Assembly: GCA_964510375.1 (NCBI GenBank)
Contig: CAZEBR010000015.1
Span: 1 to 37,405, forward strand
Reading direction: 5' to 3'
From: CAYLJV01 sp964510375
GTDB taxonomy: Archaea; Hadarchaeota; Hadarchaeia; Hadarchaeales; JAGGTB01
Length of the DNA stretch: 37,405 nt
Part shown: one piece after another, positions 1-6,918 of the stretch
Layout: each line of letters begins with the position of its first letter
Numbering within the stretch: the stretch's first letter is position 1
The notes under the pieces: model-generated
The model's input: only the letters and a program-made list of their open reading frames with translations
Databases searched by the model: none
What the model was told of the DNA's origin: nothing
Program-made: the position numbers and the translations under genes

Positions 1-52
1 CTCTAGCATCGGGCTCCAATTCATCCGGAATTTCAACTTTTATTTCTCCCAT
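1..52 (-). CDS. 5' end of an unidentified protein, cut by the window edge
   Basis: On the minus strand an ATG at 52-50 opens a frame that runs off the left edge and reads MGEIKVEIPDELEPDAR. Only 17 residues are visible, so no family can be assigned; the acidic beta-strand-like start (xxIKVEIPDEL) is common in small archaeal regulators and antitoxins. A TATA-like element lies at 85-91, about 35 nt upstream, leaving room for a short leader. No clear Shine-Dalgarno site precedes the ATG. It could also be a chance frame, but the codon choice and the promoter-like spacing favour a real gene. Confidence 0.5.
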   Translation of the reverse strand, partial: MGEIKVEIPDELEPDAR

Positions 53-274
53 CTTGGCACCCAAAATTGTATCTGTTCGAGTGGTTATATAGCTTAACTC
101 TTCCAACAGATGGCTTTAGATAGGATTTTCTGTTCGTCAGGAGAGTTTTTGTTTTGGTTAAAGAGAAACTGGAGTTTCAAGTTATTATTGGGATAACCGG
201 GGATTTGAAAGGCCGAGAGCGCGAGCAGGGAAGTAAAACTTTCTATCGCAATCTTATTCTTGTAGGTTTGGAAG

Positions 275-349
275 CGGGCCCGGAGGGATTTGAACCCCCG
301 ACTTGCTGGTCCGAAGCCAGCCGCTCTCTCCGGACTGAGCTACGGGCCC
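275..349 (-). tRNA. tRNA-Arg (anticodon UCG)
   Basis: A complete cloverleaf reads on the minus strand. It has a 7-bp acceptor stem (GGGCCCG/CGGGCCC) with discriminator G, a 4-bp D stem (GCTC/GAGC), an anticodon stem GCTGG/CCAGC with loop CTTCGGA, a 5-nt variable loop and a T arm with TTCAAAT. The loop places TCG at the anticodon, which reads CGA. There is no intron and the 3' CCA is not encoded. The open frame spanning this stretch on the plus strand is an artefact of the tRNA. Confidence 0.96.
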
Positions 350-378
350 TCAATCCTTCTTTAAAATCAAACGCACAA

Positions 379-386
379 CTATTTAA
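379..386 (-). promoter_or_regulatory. TATA box of the tRNA-Arg gene
   Basis: The minus strand reads TTAAATAG here, centred about 33 nt before the mature 5' end of the tRNA. That is the normal place for an archaeal box A. Confidence 0.55.
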
Positions 387-472
387 CCGTGAACTAAAGG
401 CTGTCATATGTCCTCTTTATTTTGGTAAACGAAAGTTTTTTCTTATCCAAAGGAACTTCCTTAAAAGGAAGC

Positions 473-1708
473 ATGAAAGCTGTCATGGCAATATGCGACG
501 GCCTGGGCGGAAGACCCACCGACTACGGGGGTAAAACTTGCCTCGAGGCTGCAGATACCCCAAACCTGGATAATTTGGCCGATTCGGGAACGGTCGGACT
601 CATGGACCCTATCAAGCCAGGAGTCAGACCCGGTAGCGATACCTCGCATCTATCCCTTTTCGGCTATGAGCCTGAGGAGATCTACACGGGAAGAGGGTAT
701 TTCGAGGCCCTGGGGATAGGAATGGATGTCGATGACAATGGCATCAGCTTTCGAACCAACTTTGGAACCGTTGACGAAAGCATGGTTCTCAAAGATAGAA
801 GGGCGGGGAGAATCCAAGAAGGTCAAGAAGAGCTGGAGAAGGCATTGTTGCGGGGACTTGAACCTTCCGATCCCGAGATGGAAATAGACTTCAAAGCGAG
901 CACGGAGCACAGGGGAGCATTAGTAATCAAAGGGTCCGGTCTCTCCGGAAATATCACCGACGTCGATCCACACGAAACCGACGTTAAAATTGAAGGAGCC
1001 AGACCGAAGGACGACAAAAAGTCATCGAGAAAAACGGCGGAGATAGTGAACGATCTAGTAAAGCAATCGCATCAAATAATGAAGGACCTCCCGCTGAACG
1101 AAAAAAGAAAGGAGGAAGGAAAACTACCCGCCAACATCCTCCTGCCGCGTGGCGCCGCAATCCATCCTGATCTTACCCCTCTCAAGGAAAAATACGGAGT
1201 CAAAGGCGTAATGACCGGAGCCGGCGCCCTTTATATAGGCGTTGCAAAGGCTATAGGTATGAAATTTAAAAAAGCCAAAGGCGTAACCGGTGGAGCCGAC
1301 TCGCCCATAATAAACAAAGCCAAACTTGCGGTAAGGGAACTGGAAAAGAACACTGATTTCGTCTTCGTCCACATGAAAGGAGCGGACTCGTGCGGTCACG
1401 ACCACGACGCCGAAGCGAAGATATCCTATATCGAAAAGGTAGACGACGTAATGGGATACTTTCTGGATAACCTCGACTGGGAGAAAAGCCATCTAGCCTT
1501 TTCCGGGGATCATACCACACCCATAGTATACGGGGACCACACGGCTGATCCAGTCCCGATTCTCTATGCTGGACCAAACATTACTCCAGACGAAGTTTCT
1601 CGATTCGACGAAAGAGCCGCTCAAAAAGGCGGAATATCCAGAATAAGCGGCCGAATGGCGCCTATTCTATTCGGATACAGCAACTGGCTCGACAAGTTCG
1701 GCGCCTGA
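473..1708 (+). CDS. apgM: 2,3-bisphosphoglycerate-independent phosphoglycerate mutase, archaeal type
   Basis: This glycolytic/gluconeogenic enzyme of the alkaline phosphatase superfamily interconverts 3- and 2-phosphoglycerate in the cytoplasm. The N-terminus has the metal-binding start ICDGLGG (Asp9), followed by TPNLDNLADSG and the active-site segment GSDTSHLSLFGYEP near residues 54-67. The C-terminal half carries the other metal ligands in MKGADSCGHDHDAEAK and SGDHTTPIVYGDHT. From the ATG at 473 the protein has 411 residues, the usual length for archaeal ApgM. An in-frame TTG at 422 would add 17 residues with no family counterpart. AAGGAA lies just before the chosen ATG. It stands alone and converges with tfb across 24 bp. 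I see no defects. Confidence 0.95.
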   Translation: MKAVMAICDGLGGRPTDYGGKTCLEAADTPNLDNLADSGTVGLMDPIKPGVRPGSDTSHLSLFGYEPEEIYTGRGYFEALGIGMDVDDNGISFRTNFGTVDESMVLKDRRAGRIQEGQEELEKALLRGLEPSDPEMEIDFKASTEHRGALVIKGSGLSGNITDVDPHETDVKIEGARPKDDKKSSRKTAEIVNDLVKQSHQIMKDLPLNEKRKEEGKLPANILLPRGAAIHPDLTPLKEKYGVKGVMTGAGALYIGVAKAIGMKFKKAKGVTGGADSPIINKAKLAVRELEKNTDFVFVHMKGADSCGHDHDAEAKISYIEKVDDVMGYFLDNLDWEKSHLAFSGDHTTPIVYGDHTADPVPILYAGPNITPDEVSRFDERAAQKGGISRISGRMAPILFGYSNWLDKFGA

Positions 1709-1732
1709 GCAATAAATCTTATCAAAGCGTCC

Positions 1733-2689
1733 TTACGCCTCTACGTCCAAGCCGAGGCCTTCGACCAAATCTTTGTAGCGGTTCCTGACCGTAACTTCAG
1801 TGGTATTGCTAACGCTAGCAACTTCTTTCTGAGTTCTCCTTTCGCCGGCCATCAAAGAAGCTATGTAAAGCGCAGCCGCTGCGGTACCGGTCGGACTCTT
1901 ACCCACGGTGAGTTTTTCTTCCTTGGCCTCTCTGATGATGTCTATAGCTTTCGTTTGAATCTCGCCGCTGACATCTAATTCACTGCCGAATCTCGCCACG
2001 AATCTGGACGGATCTATCGGAGGCAACCTTATATCCAATTCCCTAGTCAAGAATCGATAACTTCGCCCAATCTCCTTCTTATCGACCCTGCTGACCTCCG
2101 TAATTTCTTCAAGGGTCCTGGGAACCTGGCTGTGACGGCAAGCGGCATATACTGAAGCTGAAGCTATTCCTTCAATGGAACGGCCCCTAATCAAATCTTC
2201 CTTCACGGCCTGTCTATATATCGCAGAGGCCCTCTCTCGAACGTTTTTAGGAATCCCAAGCTGAGATCCCATACGGTCTATCTCGGAAAGAGCCGTGGCC
2301 AGATTTCTATCCTTGGCGCCCGATATTCGGCTTCTCTTCTGCCACTTTCGGAGCCTTTTTATAGTATTCCTGCGCTCGGGCGAGAGACTTTTTCCTCTAC
2401 TATCTCTGTTCCCCCATGCGATTTTAGTCGAAAGTCCTCTATCATGGATTGTTTCAGTCGATGGAGGACCGGCTCGACTCTTTTCGTCCCTTTCCTGCTG
2501 ATTGAACGCCCTCCATTCAGGCCCCCTATCTTTTATATCTTCCTTCAGCACCCTGCCACAGTTTTCACAGATTTCCATACTCTGCTCGTAATCCCTGACC
2601 ACACTGTCACTGCCACAAGTGGGACATTTCTTTTCCAACTCTTCCTTTCGGTCTACATGAGTTTGGACTTCATTTTTGGCTTTAACCAT
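1733..2689 (-). CDS. tfb: Transcription initiation factor B (TFB/TFIIB)
   Basis: TFB recruits archaeal RNA polymerase to TBP-bound promoters. The N-terminal zinc ribbon is complete (CPTC at residues 22-25, CENC at 41-44). It is followed by the B-reader/linker region with RGPEWRAF, then two cyclin-like repeats (about 115-205 and 215-310) with the typical RSIEGIASASVYAACR and GKSPTGTAAAALYIAS segments. The ATG at 2689 gives 318 residues and has AGGAGGG 8 nt upstream. A longer frame to 2731 would add a poorly supported 14-residue extension across the SD. It is transcribed divergently from the small winged-helix gene. Confidence 0.95.
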   Translation of the reverse strand: MVKAKNEVQTHVDRKEELEKKCPTCGSDSVVRDYEQSMEICENCGRVLKEDIKDRGPEWRAFNQQERDEKSRAGPPSTETIHDRGLSTKIAWGNRDSRGKSLSPERRNTIKRLRKWQKRSRISGAKDRNLATALSEIDRMGSQLGIPKNVRERASAIYRQAVKEDLIRGRSIEGIASASVYAACRHSQVPRTLEEITEVSRVDKKEIGRSYRFLTRELDIRLPPIDPSRFVARFGSELDVSGEIQTKAIDIIREAKEEKLTVGKSPTGTAAAALYIASLMAGERRTQKEVASVSNTTEVTVRNRYKDLVEGLGLDVEA

Positions 2690-2732
2690 TTTTATCCCTC
2701 CTTTTAATTTCAATACTATATATGTTTTCAAA

Positions 2733-2761
2733 ATTATAAACGTTTCGAATGTTTATAAACG
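2733..2761. promoter_or_regulatory. Divergent promoter region with repeated TATA-like boxes
   Basis: The tfb/winged-helix intergenic region holds two copies of TTATAAACG in direct orientation, starting at about 2734 and 2753. They flank a near-palindrome centred on TTCGAA (about 2743-2748). The left copy lies at TATA distance from the tfb start on the minus strand, the right copy at TATA distance from the downstream gene on the plus strand. The central near-palindrome would suit a dimeric regulator, possibly the winged-helix protein encoded next door. This is inference from position only. Confidence 0.45.
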
Positions 2762-2804
2762 ATAAAAATAATAAAAGATTAAGGACAATAGGCAATTGAT
2801 AGTC

Positions 2805-3083
2805 ATGGAAGATCCACTTGAACTGATACAAAACAGGGGAACGGTTGATATACTGGTAACCTTATTCGGAGAAGAAAAACTTAATGTATCCCAGCTCCTT
2901 GAAAAATCCGACGTCAGTTGCGGGACTGTACAGAGGCGATTAAAAGAATTGAAGGAAAACGAGCTCCTAATAGAAAAAATAGGAGAAAACGAAAACAATA
3001 GGCTAGAAAAATCTTATAAATTAACGGAAACAGGCGAAAACATATGTGAGAGGCTCCTTTCCCTGAGAGAAGTGGATAAATAA
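2805..3083 (+). CDS. Small winged-helix DNA-binding protein
   Basis: The 92-residue protein looks like a single winged helix-turn-helix domain of the MarR/ArsR-like archaeal kind. A helix pair (VDILVTLFGEEKLNVSQLLEKS) leads into a recognition helix with SCGTVQRRLKELKENELL, then a wing with Lys, Asn and Glu, and a final helix ending in LTETGENICERLL. There are no metal- or ligand-binding residues I can name. A TTG at 2796 would add three residues; I prefer the ATG because no SD decides the matter and the TATA-like box at 2751-2760 is compatible with either start. It is a stand-alone gene divergent from tfb and may act on that shared promoter. Confidence 0.7.
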   Translation: MEDPLELIQNRGTVDILVTLFGEEKLNVSQLLEKSDVSCGTVQRRLKELKENELLIEKIGENENNRLEKSYKLTETGENICERLLSLREVDK

Positions 3084-3197
3084 CCTAAAAATGCAGGGAA
3101 ATAAAAATAAATATATTTAGATTTAATTAACTCAAATTCAATTCCGCAGGGGAAAGATAAAAATGGAAATAGATAACCTTCCAAAGAGGTGTTTATA

Positions 3198-3422
3198 ATG
3201 AATGAAGAAGAGGTAGAAGAAGTCTTAGAAAAGGTAAGGCCTCAACTGGCCGCCGAAGGCGGGGATGTGGAGTTAGTGGACATCACTGAGGACGGAATTG
3301 TCAAAGTCAAGCTTCAAGGCGCTTGCGCCTCCTGTCCGATGTCCTCAATGACACTTTCGATGGGAATAGAAAAGGCCCTGAAGAAGAATATCCCGGAAGT
3401 CAAAGAAGTACAAGCAGTCTAA
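3198..3422 (+). CDS. Nfu/NifU C-terminal domain Fe-S scaffold protein
   Basis: This 74-residue protein is a free-standing Nfu domain. Nfu domains hold and pass on [4Fe-4S] clusters in Fe-S protein maturation. The sequence shows the typical order: an N-terminal helix (EEVEEVLEKVRPQLAAEGGDVE), beta strands, then the cluster motif CASCPMSSMTL (Cys43 and Cys46) and a C-terminal helix MGIEKALKKNIPEV. GAGGTG sits 8 nt before the ATG at 3198; a start at 3189 would run through that SD. The gene lies 65 bp before the DHH gene and may be co-transcribed with it. The window is rich in Fe-S proteins that could be clients, but that link is inference. Confidence 0.9.
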   Translation: MNEEEVEEVLEKVRPQLAAEGGDVELVDITEDGIVKVKLQGACASCPMSSMTLSMGIEKALKKNIPEVKEVQAV

Positions 3423-3487
3423 TCGGAAAAATCCAATCCCGACCCAAATTTTTAGGAGCCAATTGTAAGACTAGTGTAGTGATACAA

Positions 3488-4882
3488 ATGTTGGAAACTG
3501 CAGAAAGGGCAGCAGAAACTATCCTTGATCACCAAAACGATTCCATCACCCTCGTCTCGCACATGGACGCGGACGGAATCTCCGCTGCGGCGGTGATGTC
3601 AAAAGCCCTCAACAGAATGGAAATTAGACATCAGACTAAATTTGTACAGATGCTCTATCCCGAAATTGTAGAAGAGCTCGATATCGGTGAATTGACAATT
3701 TTCACGGACCTAGGCAGCTCACAGCTTAAAAACCTGAAGTCGAAATTCGAGGGAAACGAAGTAATAATCTCGGATCACCACGTCCCGGAAGAGAACCAAG
3801 AGTGGACCGGCCTCGTCCATTTCAACGCTCACAAAGAAGGTCTGGACGGGGTGGAAGAGATAAGCGGCTCGGGAATGAGCTACCTAATAGCAAAGGCTCT
3901 AGACTCTAAAAATAAAGATCTGTCCGCTCAATCCCTCATCGGAGCAATAGGGGACGTTCAGAACGCTTGGGGAAAATTAAAGGGGTTCAACAGAAAAATA
4001 GCGGAGGATGGTATCGAAGAGGGAGTCATAAGAAAGGACAGAGATCTCTTGCTATACGGAAGGCATACTAGGCCGATCTTCAGAGCTTTGAAAAACCTGA
4101 ACGATCCACCCATCCCCGGAGTCAGCAATTCTACGGAGGGCGCCGTGAGCATGCTAAAGGACCTCGGCATTCCACACAAAACCGATGACGGATACCGAAG
4201 GCCCGTGGATCTAGAGGAGGACGAAAAGAAAAAGCTGGCGAGCGAGCTAATACAGAGGGCCGTAGCGGAAGCTCCCGAAGAACTCGTGGAGTACGTCCCC
4301 GGACTGATCGTCGGGGAAGTCTATACGATGGAGAAAGAAGATGAAAATTCCCAACTAAAGGGTGCGGACGAATTTTCCACCTGTATAAATGCCACCGCAA
4401 GGCACGAACAACCTCTAATCGGCCTCGAGGTCGCCAAGGGAAACAGAGACGTTTACTATAACAAAACCATGAAATTGCTAAAATATCACCGCCGGTGCAT
4501 AGCCGAAGGTATGGAGCACATCAGGGACAAGGGAATAAAAAAAGGACCCAGGGAATATCTCCAGTACTTCGACGCGTCCGACGTCCTTAAGGAAACATTC
4601 ACCGGGACGATAGCCAACCTTACCCTAGGACAGGAAAAGGCCGATCCCTACAAGCCGATGATGGGCATAGTCAAGCACGACGGAGTGGCAAAGGTATCCG
4701 CCAGATGTTCTAAACTACTCTTTTTAAGAGGGCTCGACTTGGGGCAGGCGATAGGCAAGGCCGCCGAAGCGGTCGGCGGCGAAGGAGGAGGACACGCAAT
4801 AGCATGCGGCGCCCAGATAAGCGAAAACGTGATACCCGAATTTATAGAGGCCTTCGAAGAGGAACTTCTGAACGGTAATTAA
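3488..4882 (+). CDS. DHH/DHHA1 phosphoesterase, archaeal RecJ/GAN-like
   Basis: Archaeal RecJ-like proteins are Mn-dependent nucleases or oligonucleotide phosphodiesterases; some associate with GINS in the replisome (GAN). All DHH signatures are visible: motif I SHMDADGIS (Asp27, Asp29), motif II FTDLGSS (Asp74), motif III ISDHHVPEE (Asp96, His97, His98), ISGSGMSYL and IGAIGDVQ (Asp156). The C-terminal DHHA1 domain ends in GGEGGGHAIACGA, the substrate-binding GGGH loop. From the ATG at 3488 it has 464 residues, the usual archaeal size. A GTG at 3479 is an alternative start; the frame upstream overlaps the Nfu gene and is not used. Whether it works on DNA, RNA or dinucleotides cannot be told here. 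Confidence 0.88.
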   Translation: MLETAERAAETILDHQNDSITLVSHMDADGISAAAVMSKALNRMEIRHQTKFVQMLYPEIVEELDIGELTIFTDLGSSQLKNLKSKFEGNEVIISDHHVPEENQEWTGLVHFNAHKEGLDGVEEISGSGMSYLIAKALDSKNKDLSAQSLIGAIGDVQNAWGKLKGFNRKIAEDGIEEGVIRKDRDLLLYGRHTRPIFRALKNLNDPPIPGVSNSTEGAVSMLKDLGIPHKTDDGYRRPVDLEEDEKKKLASELIQRAVAEAPEELVEYVPGLIVGEVYTMEKEDENSQLKGADEFSTCINATARHEQPLIGLEVAKGNRDVYYNKTMKLLKYHRRCIAEGMEHIRDKGIKKGPREYLQYFDASDVLKETFTGTIANLTLGQEKADPYKPMMGIVKHDGVAKVSARCSKLLFLRGLDLGQAIGKAAEAVGGEGGGHAIACGAQISENVIPEFIEAFEEELLNGN

Positions 4883-4889
4883 CGCAATT

Positions 4890-5072
4890 CTAATCCGACT
4901 TTTGTATCCTTATGTAGCGGGAGCCACCTTCATCGACGACGGCGACGACGACTTCATCACCCTTTTCCACACCTAGAAGCTTGTTCAACTCCCTTCCCAA
5001 GGAGATCCCTAAAGAATTCCCCTGTTTGGTAACTGTTTTTGGATTGAGGGAAACAATATTTCCGTCACTCAT
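4890..5072 (-). CDS. AbrB/SpoVT-type small DNA-binding protein
   Basis: The 60-residue protein is a single swapped-hairpin AbrB domain: TVTKQGNSLGISLGRELNKL followed by LGVEKGDEVVVAVVD. Such proteins act as dimeric transcription regulators or as MazE/VapB-like antitoxins. No toxin gene is adjacent, so a regulator is more likely. GAGGT sits about 10 nt before the ATG at 5072. It converges with the DHH gene across 7 bp, and its start faces the 3' end of the pilin operon. Confidence 0.8.
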   Translation of the reverse strand: MSDGNIVSLNPKTVTKQGNSLGISLGRELNKLLGVEKGDEVVVAVVDEGGSRYIRIQKSD

Positions 5073-5198
5073 AACTTTTTAACCTCAAATCTAACTGTGA
5101 AAGTCCTTGTAAATAAAAATAACTTACATACACTTACGGAAGCAGGTCCGAGTAAAAACTGAAAATATAAAGCAGAGTCGTGTGCTTAAAAGGACCGA

Positions 5199-5678
5199 TC
5201 ACTGTTCGATCTCGAACAATGATACTTTTACATCGATGGTTTCTATCGTGCCGCCTGCCTGTGAGATGGATATTGTCCCCCTGCTGATATATTCCTCGCC
5301 GAATTCGTTATCGGGATAAGCATGCCTCCAAACTTTATTATCCAGGACCAATACGACTCTTATACCAAATCCCGAAGGTCGAAAATCCTCAATAATACTG
5401 TCGAACCAAGAATGTAGATATTCATTATCCACGACTGGGTCCTCGAGAACCAGATGCTGAGCCGCAGAATCGAGCCCAGAAATCGAATATGGCCTGACGT
5501 CCGCTCCCCCGAAAGTCTCAAGAAAATGATTCGCCTTGATTTGATTTCTCCTGGTGATCGCTTCATTCAGGCCCAAATTAGCATATCCATGAATCAGTGC
5601 GGAAGTCATCACTAGAACGATAAACATAACGACGACGGTCAGAACGTCCGAAACTCCCCTGTCCTCTAAATTTTCCAC
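5199..5678 (-). CDS. Pilin-like protein, VLTV type (last gene of the leftward pilus operon)
   Basis: This 159-residue protein has a short charged N-terminus (ENLEDRG), then VSDVLTVVVMFIVLVMTSAL, a single hydrophobic helix, and a soluble beta-rich domain. The layout matches a class III (prepilin-like) signal, possibly cut after Gly8, and the N-terminus resembles the haloarchaeal RGVSPV-type pilins. Its closest relative in the window is the protein at 12895-13590, which shares the G-xxxVLTV-F-RR-Q-A pattern. The start is GTG at 5678, inside the 3' end of the previous gene (13-bp overlap), so translation is probably coupled. It ends the motor operon and is probably a minor pilin or pseudopilin. 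Confidence 0.7.
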   Translation of the reverse strand: MENLEDRGVSDVLTVVVMFIVLVMTSALIHGYANLGLNEAITRRNQIKANHFLETFGGADVRPYSISGLDSAAQHLVLEDPVVDNEYLHSWFDSIIEDFRPSGFGIRVVLVLDNKVWRHAYPDNEFGEEYISRGTISISQAGGTIETIDVKVSLFEIEQ

Positions 5679-6100
5679 ACTATCACCCTCAATCGAGCCG
5701 GCACGCGCCTATTCTTAAACTCCATAACCACCGGACAGGCAAAGGCATTCGCCATTCTACCTTTCGGTCGATCGAAACCGTAGGGGCCTAAGACGTTTTC
5801 AAGATTGTCTCCGTGGGAAAGATACACACGGGAAGCATAATTCTCTCCCGCTAGGTTAAACAAGTAGTCTTGATCATTCAGGAGGTCAGGGTCCACGATA
5901 TACTCTAATTGACGGCCTCGAGTATCTCTGCGAGCAAGCTTATCGGTAGTGAGGTGGACGGCTATTGAAGAAGCAGCGTCGGTTAGCTCAACCATCCTTT
6001 CGACCTTTCGATTGTGCTTGTACTCCGAAGCGACGATGAAGACGAGGGAAATCACCAACACTATCGTGGCCAAAATTCTGAAAAGCCTAGAAATGCTCAA
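5666..6100 (-). CDS. Membrane-anchored pilin-like protein
   Basis: This 144-residue protein starts with an N-terminal anchor (residues about 6-26, LFRILATIVLVISLVFIVAS). A helix follows with charged residues and DAASSIAVHL, then a predicted beta-rich domain containing LEYIVDPDLLNDQDYLF. The domain layout resembles the protein at 6097-6456 and the first 120 residues of 11901-12893: anchor, A-D-S-I helix, then an 'xxIxPxxxxxxYxLxxx' strand pair. The start is TTG at 6100, whose TTGA overlaps the stop codon of the upstream gene by 4 bp, showing tight coupling. Inferred to be a minor pilin-like subunit; no catalytic residues are seen. Confidence 0.65.
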   Translation of the reverse strand: MSISRLFRILATIVLVISLVFIVASEYKHNRKVERMVELTDAASSIAVHLTTDKLARRDTRGRQLEYIVDPDLLNDQDYLFNLAGENYASRVYLSHGDNLENVLGPYGFDRPKGRMANAFACPVVMEFKNRRVPARLRVIVWKI

Positions 6101-6456
6101 TCGAGCACCTCCACCTCTATCATGTCTTCATTTATTTTGACTCGTATCTCATAACTTCCCGGAGTAAGCATTGGGCCTTCAATCGGCTTAGAATATCCCT
6201 TCTCGGGCAGCTGAACATCGCCCATAACTAGCCTATTTTCCTTAAACCTGAGCCGATATCCCTTAGGAATATCAAATTCGACCGATTCCGAATTCCCGGT
6301 AATTAGAACGTGGTTTATAGCAACATCTATTCTGTCAGCAGTTGCCTTTGCCTGCTTAGAGGCCGATAGGCCCTGCATATGAGGATAAAAAACTGCAAAA
6401 ATTCCTATCGTCAAGCCCGCCAAGACGATCAGGCCCATCAATCTCAGAACTGTCAA
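6097..6456 (-). CDS. Membrane-anchored pilin-like protein, IPK type
   Basis: The 119-residue protein has an N-terminal hydrophobic helix (LMGLIVLAGLTIGIFAVFY) and a compact beta domain, VEFDIPKGYRLRFKENRLVM, ending in LTPGSYEIRVKINED. The same fold pattern recurs in the plus-strand protein at 11468-11884 (LEIKIPKNFSLIFENTKVRV and LCPGTYHLLLKRT), so the two are likely paralogues. The start is TTG at 6456, preceded by AGGTGA at 5-6 nt. It overlaps the next gene by 4 bp and lies 8 bp after the EPT pilin. Most likely a minor pilin of the same machine. Confidence 0.68.
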   Translation of the reverse strand: MTVLRLMGLIVLAGLTIGIFAVFYPHMQGLSASKQAKATADRIDVAINHVLITGNSESVEFDIPKGYRLRFKENRLVMGDVQLPEKGYSKPIEGPMLTPGSYEIRVKINEDMIEVEVLD

Positions 6457-6464
6457 TTAATCAC

Positions 6465-6905
6465 CTACTCCTCGATCGTTAAATCAAAAGTTGTTGACTT
6501 CTCGCCGTCTTCGGAAATCCCCTTGACGGTAATCGTGTGAGTTCCGACTTGGGTATGCTCTCCCACCGTTATTCTCATCGTCGAACCGAAATCGGGGTCG
6601 CCGCTCTCCGGACGGAAAATAACCTCGACATTTTCGGGAGTTCCAAAGCTCTGAAGATTTACAGATCCGTCAAACTCGGAAAGCGAATTTACTTCCACTG
6701 AAACTTCAATGGAATTATCCACGGAAACGGACGCCGAGGACGGAGATGTAGTTAAATCGTATTTCAAGGCGCTGGATACACTGTCTCCTAAACTGTTGTA
6801 CATTGTCAGCCCAACTCCGAGACCGACAGCAACCAGAATAACGCCGACCAATAGTTTCATAATCGTCGGCTCTATACCTCGCTCGTCTTCATAGAAACTA
6901 CACAT
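6465..6905 (-). CDS. Probable type IV pilin, EPT type, with Ig-like domain
   Basis: This 146-residue protein has the clearest class III signal in the operon: a short acidic leader (CSFYEDERG) followed by IEPTIMKLLVGVILVAVGLG. Cleavage after Gly10 would leave a Glu two residues into the mature helix. The rest is a Ser/Thr/Val-rich beta sandwich resembling an Ig-like or BACON-like domain (SVSVDNSIEVSVEVNS, GTHTITVKGIS). The ATG at 6905 has a perfect GGAGGTGA 6 nt upstream, and that SD overlaps the stop codon of the platform gene. Strong translation signals and position directly after the motor genes suggest this is the most abundant pilin of the leftward operon (inference). Confidence 0.75.
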   Translation of the reverse strand: MCSFYEDERGIEPTIMKLLVGVILVAVGLGVGLTMYNSLGDSVSSALKYDLTTSPSSASVSVDNSIEVSVEVNSLSEFDGSVNLQSFGTPENVEVIFRPESGDPDFGSTMRITVGEHTQVGTHTITVKGISEDGEKSTTFDLTIEE

Positions 6906-6918
6906 TCGTTTTCACCTC

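Noticed and set aside
422..472. N-terminal extension of apgM from TTG 422
   Set aside because: It adds 17 residues absent from the family, while the ATG at 473 begins the conserved MKAVMAICDG start.
154..534. 126-codon plus-strand frame
   Set aside because: It runs through the tRNA-Arg gene and into apgM out of frame; codons reflect tRNA sequence, not protein.
3323..3487. Long N-terminal extension of the DHH protein
   Set aside because: It lies inside the Nfu gene in another frame; family members start at the equivalent of 3488.
4890..5072. AbrB-type protein as an antitoxin
   Set aside because: No PIN, MazF or RelE-type gene is adjacent; the neighbours are a DHH gene and the pilin operon.
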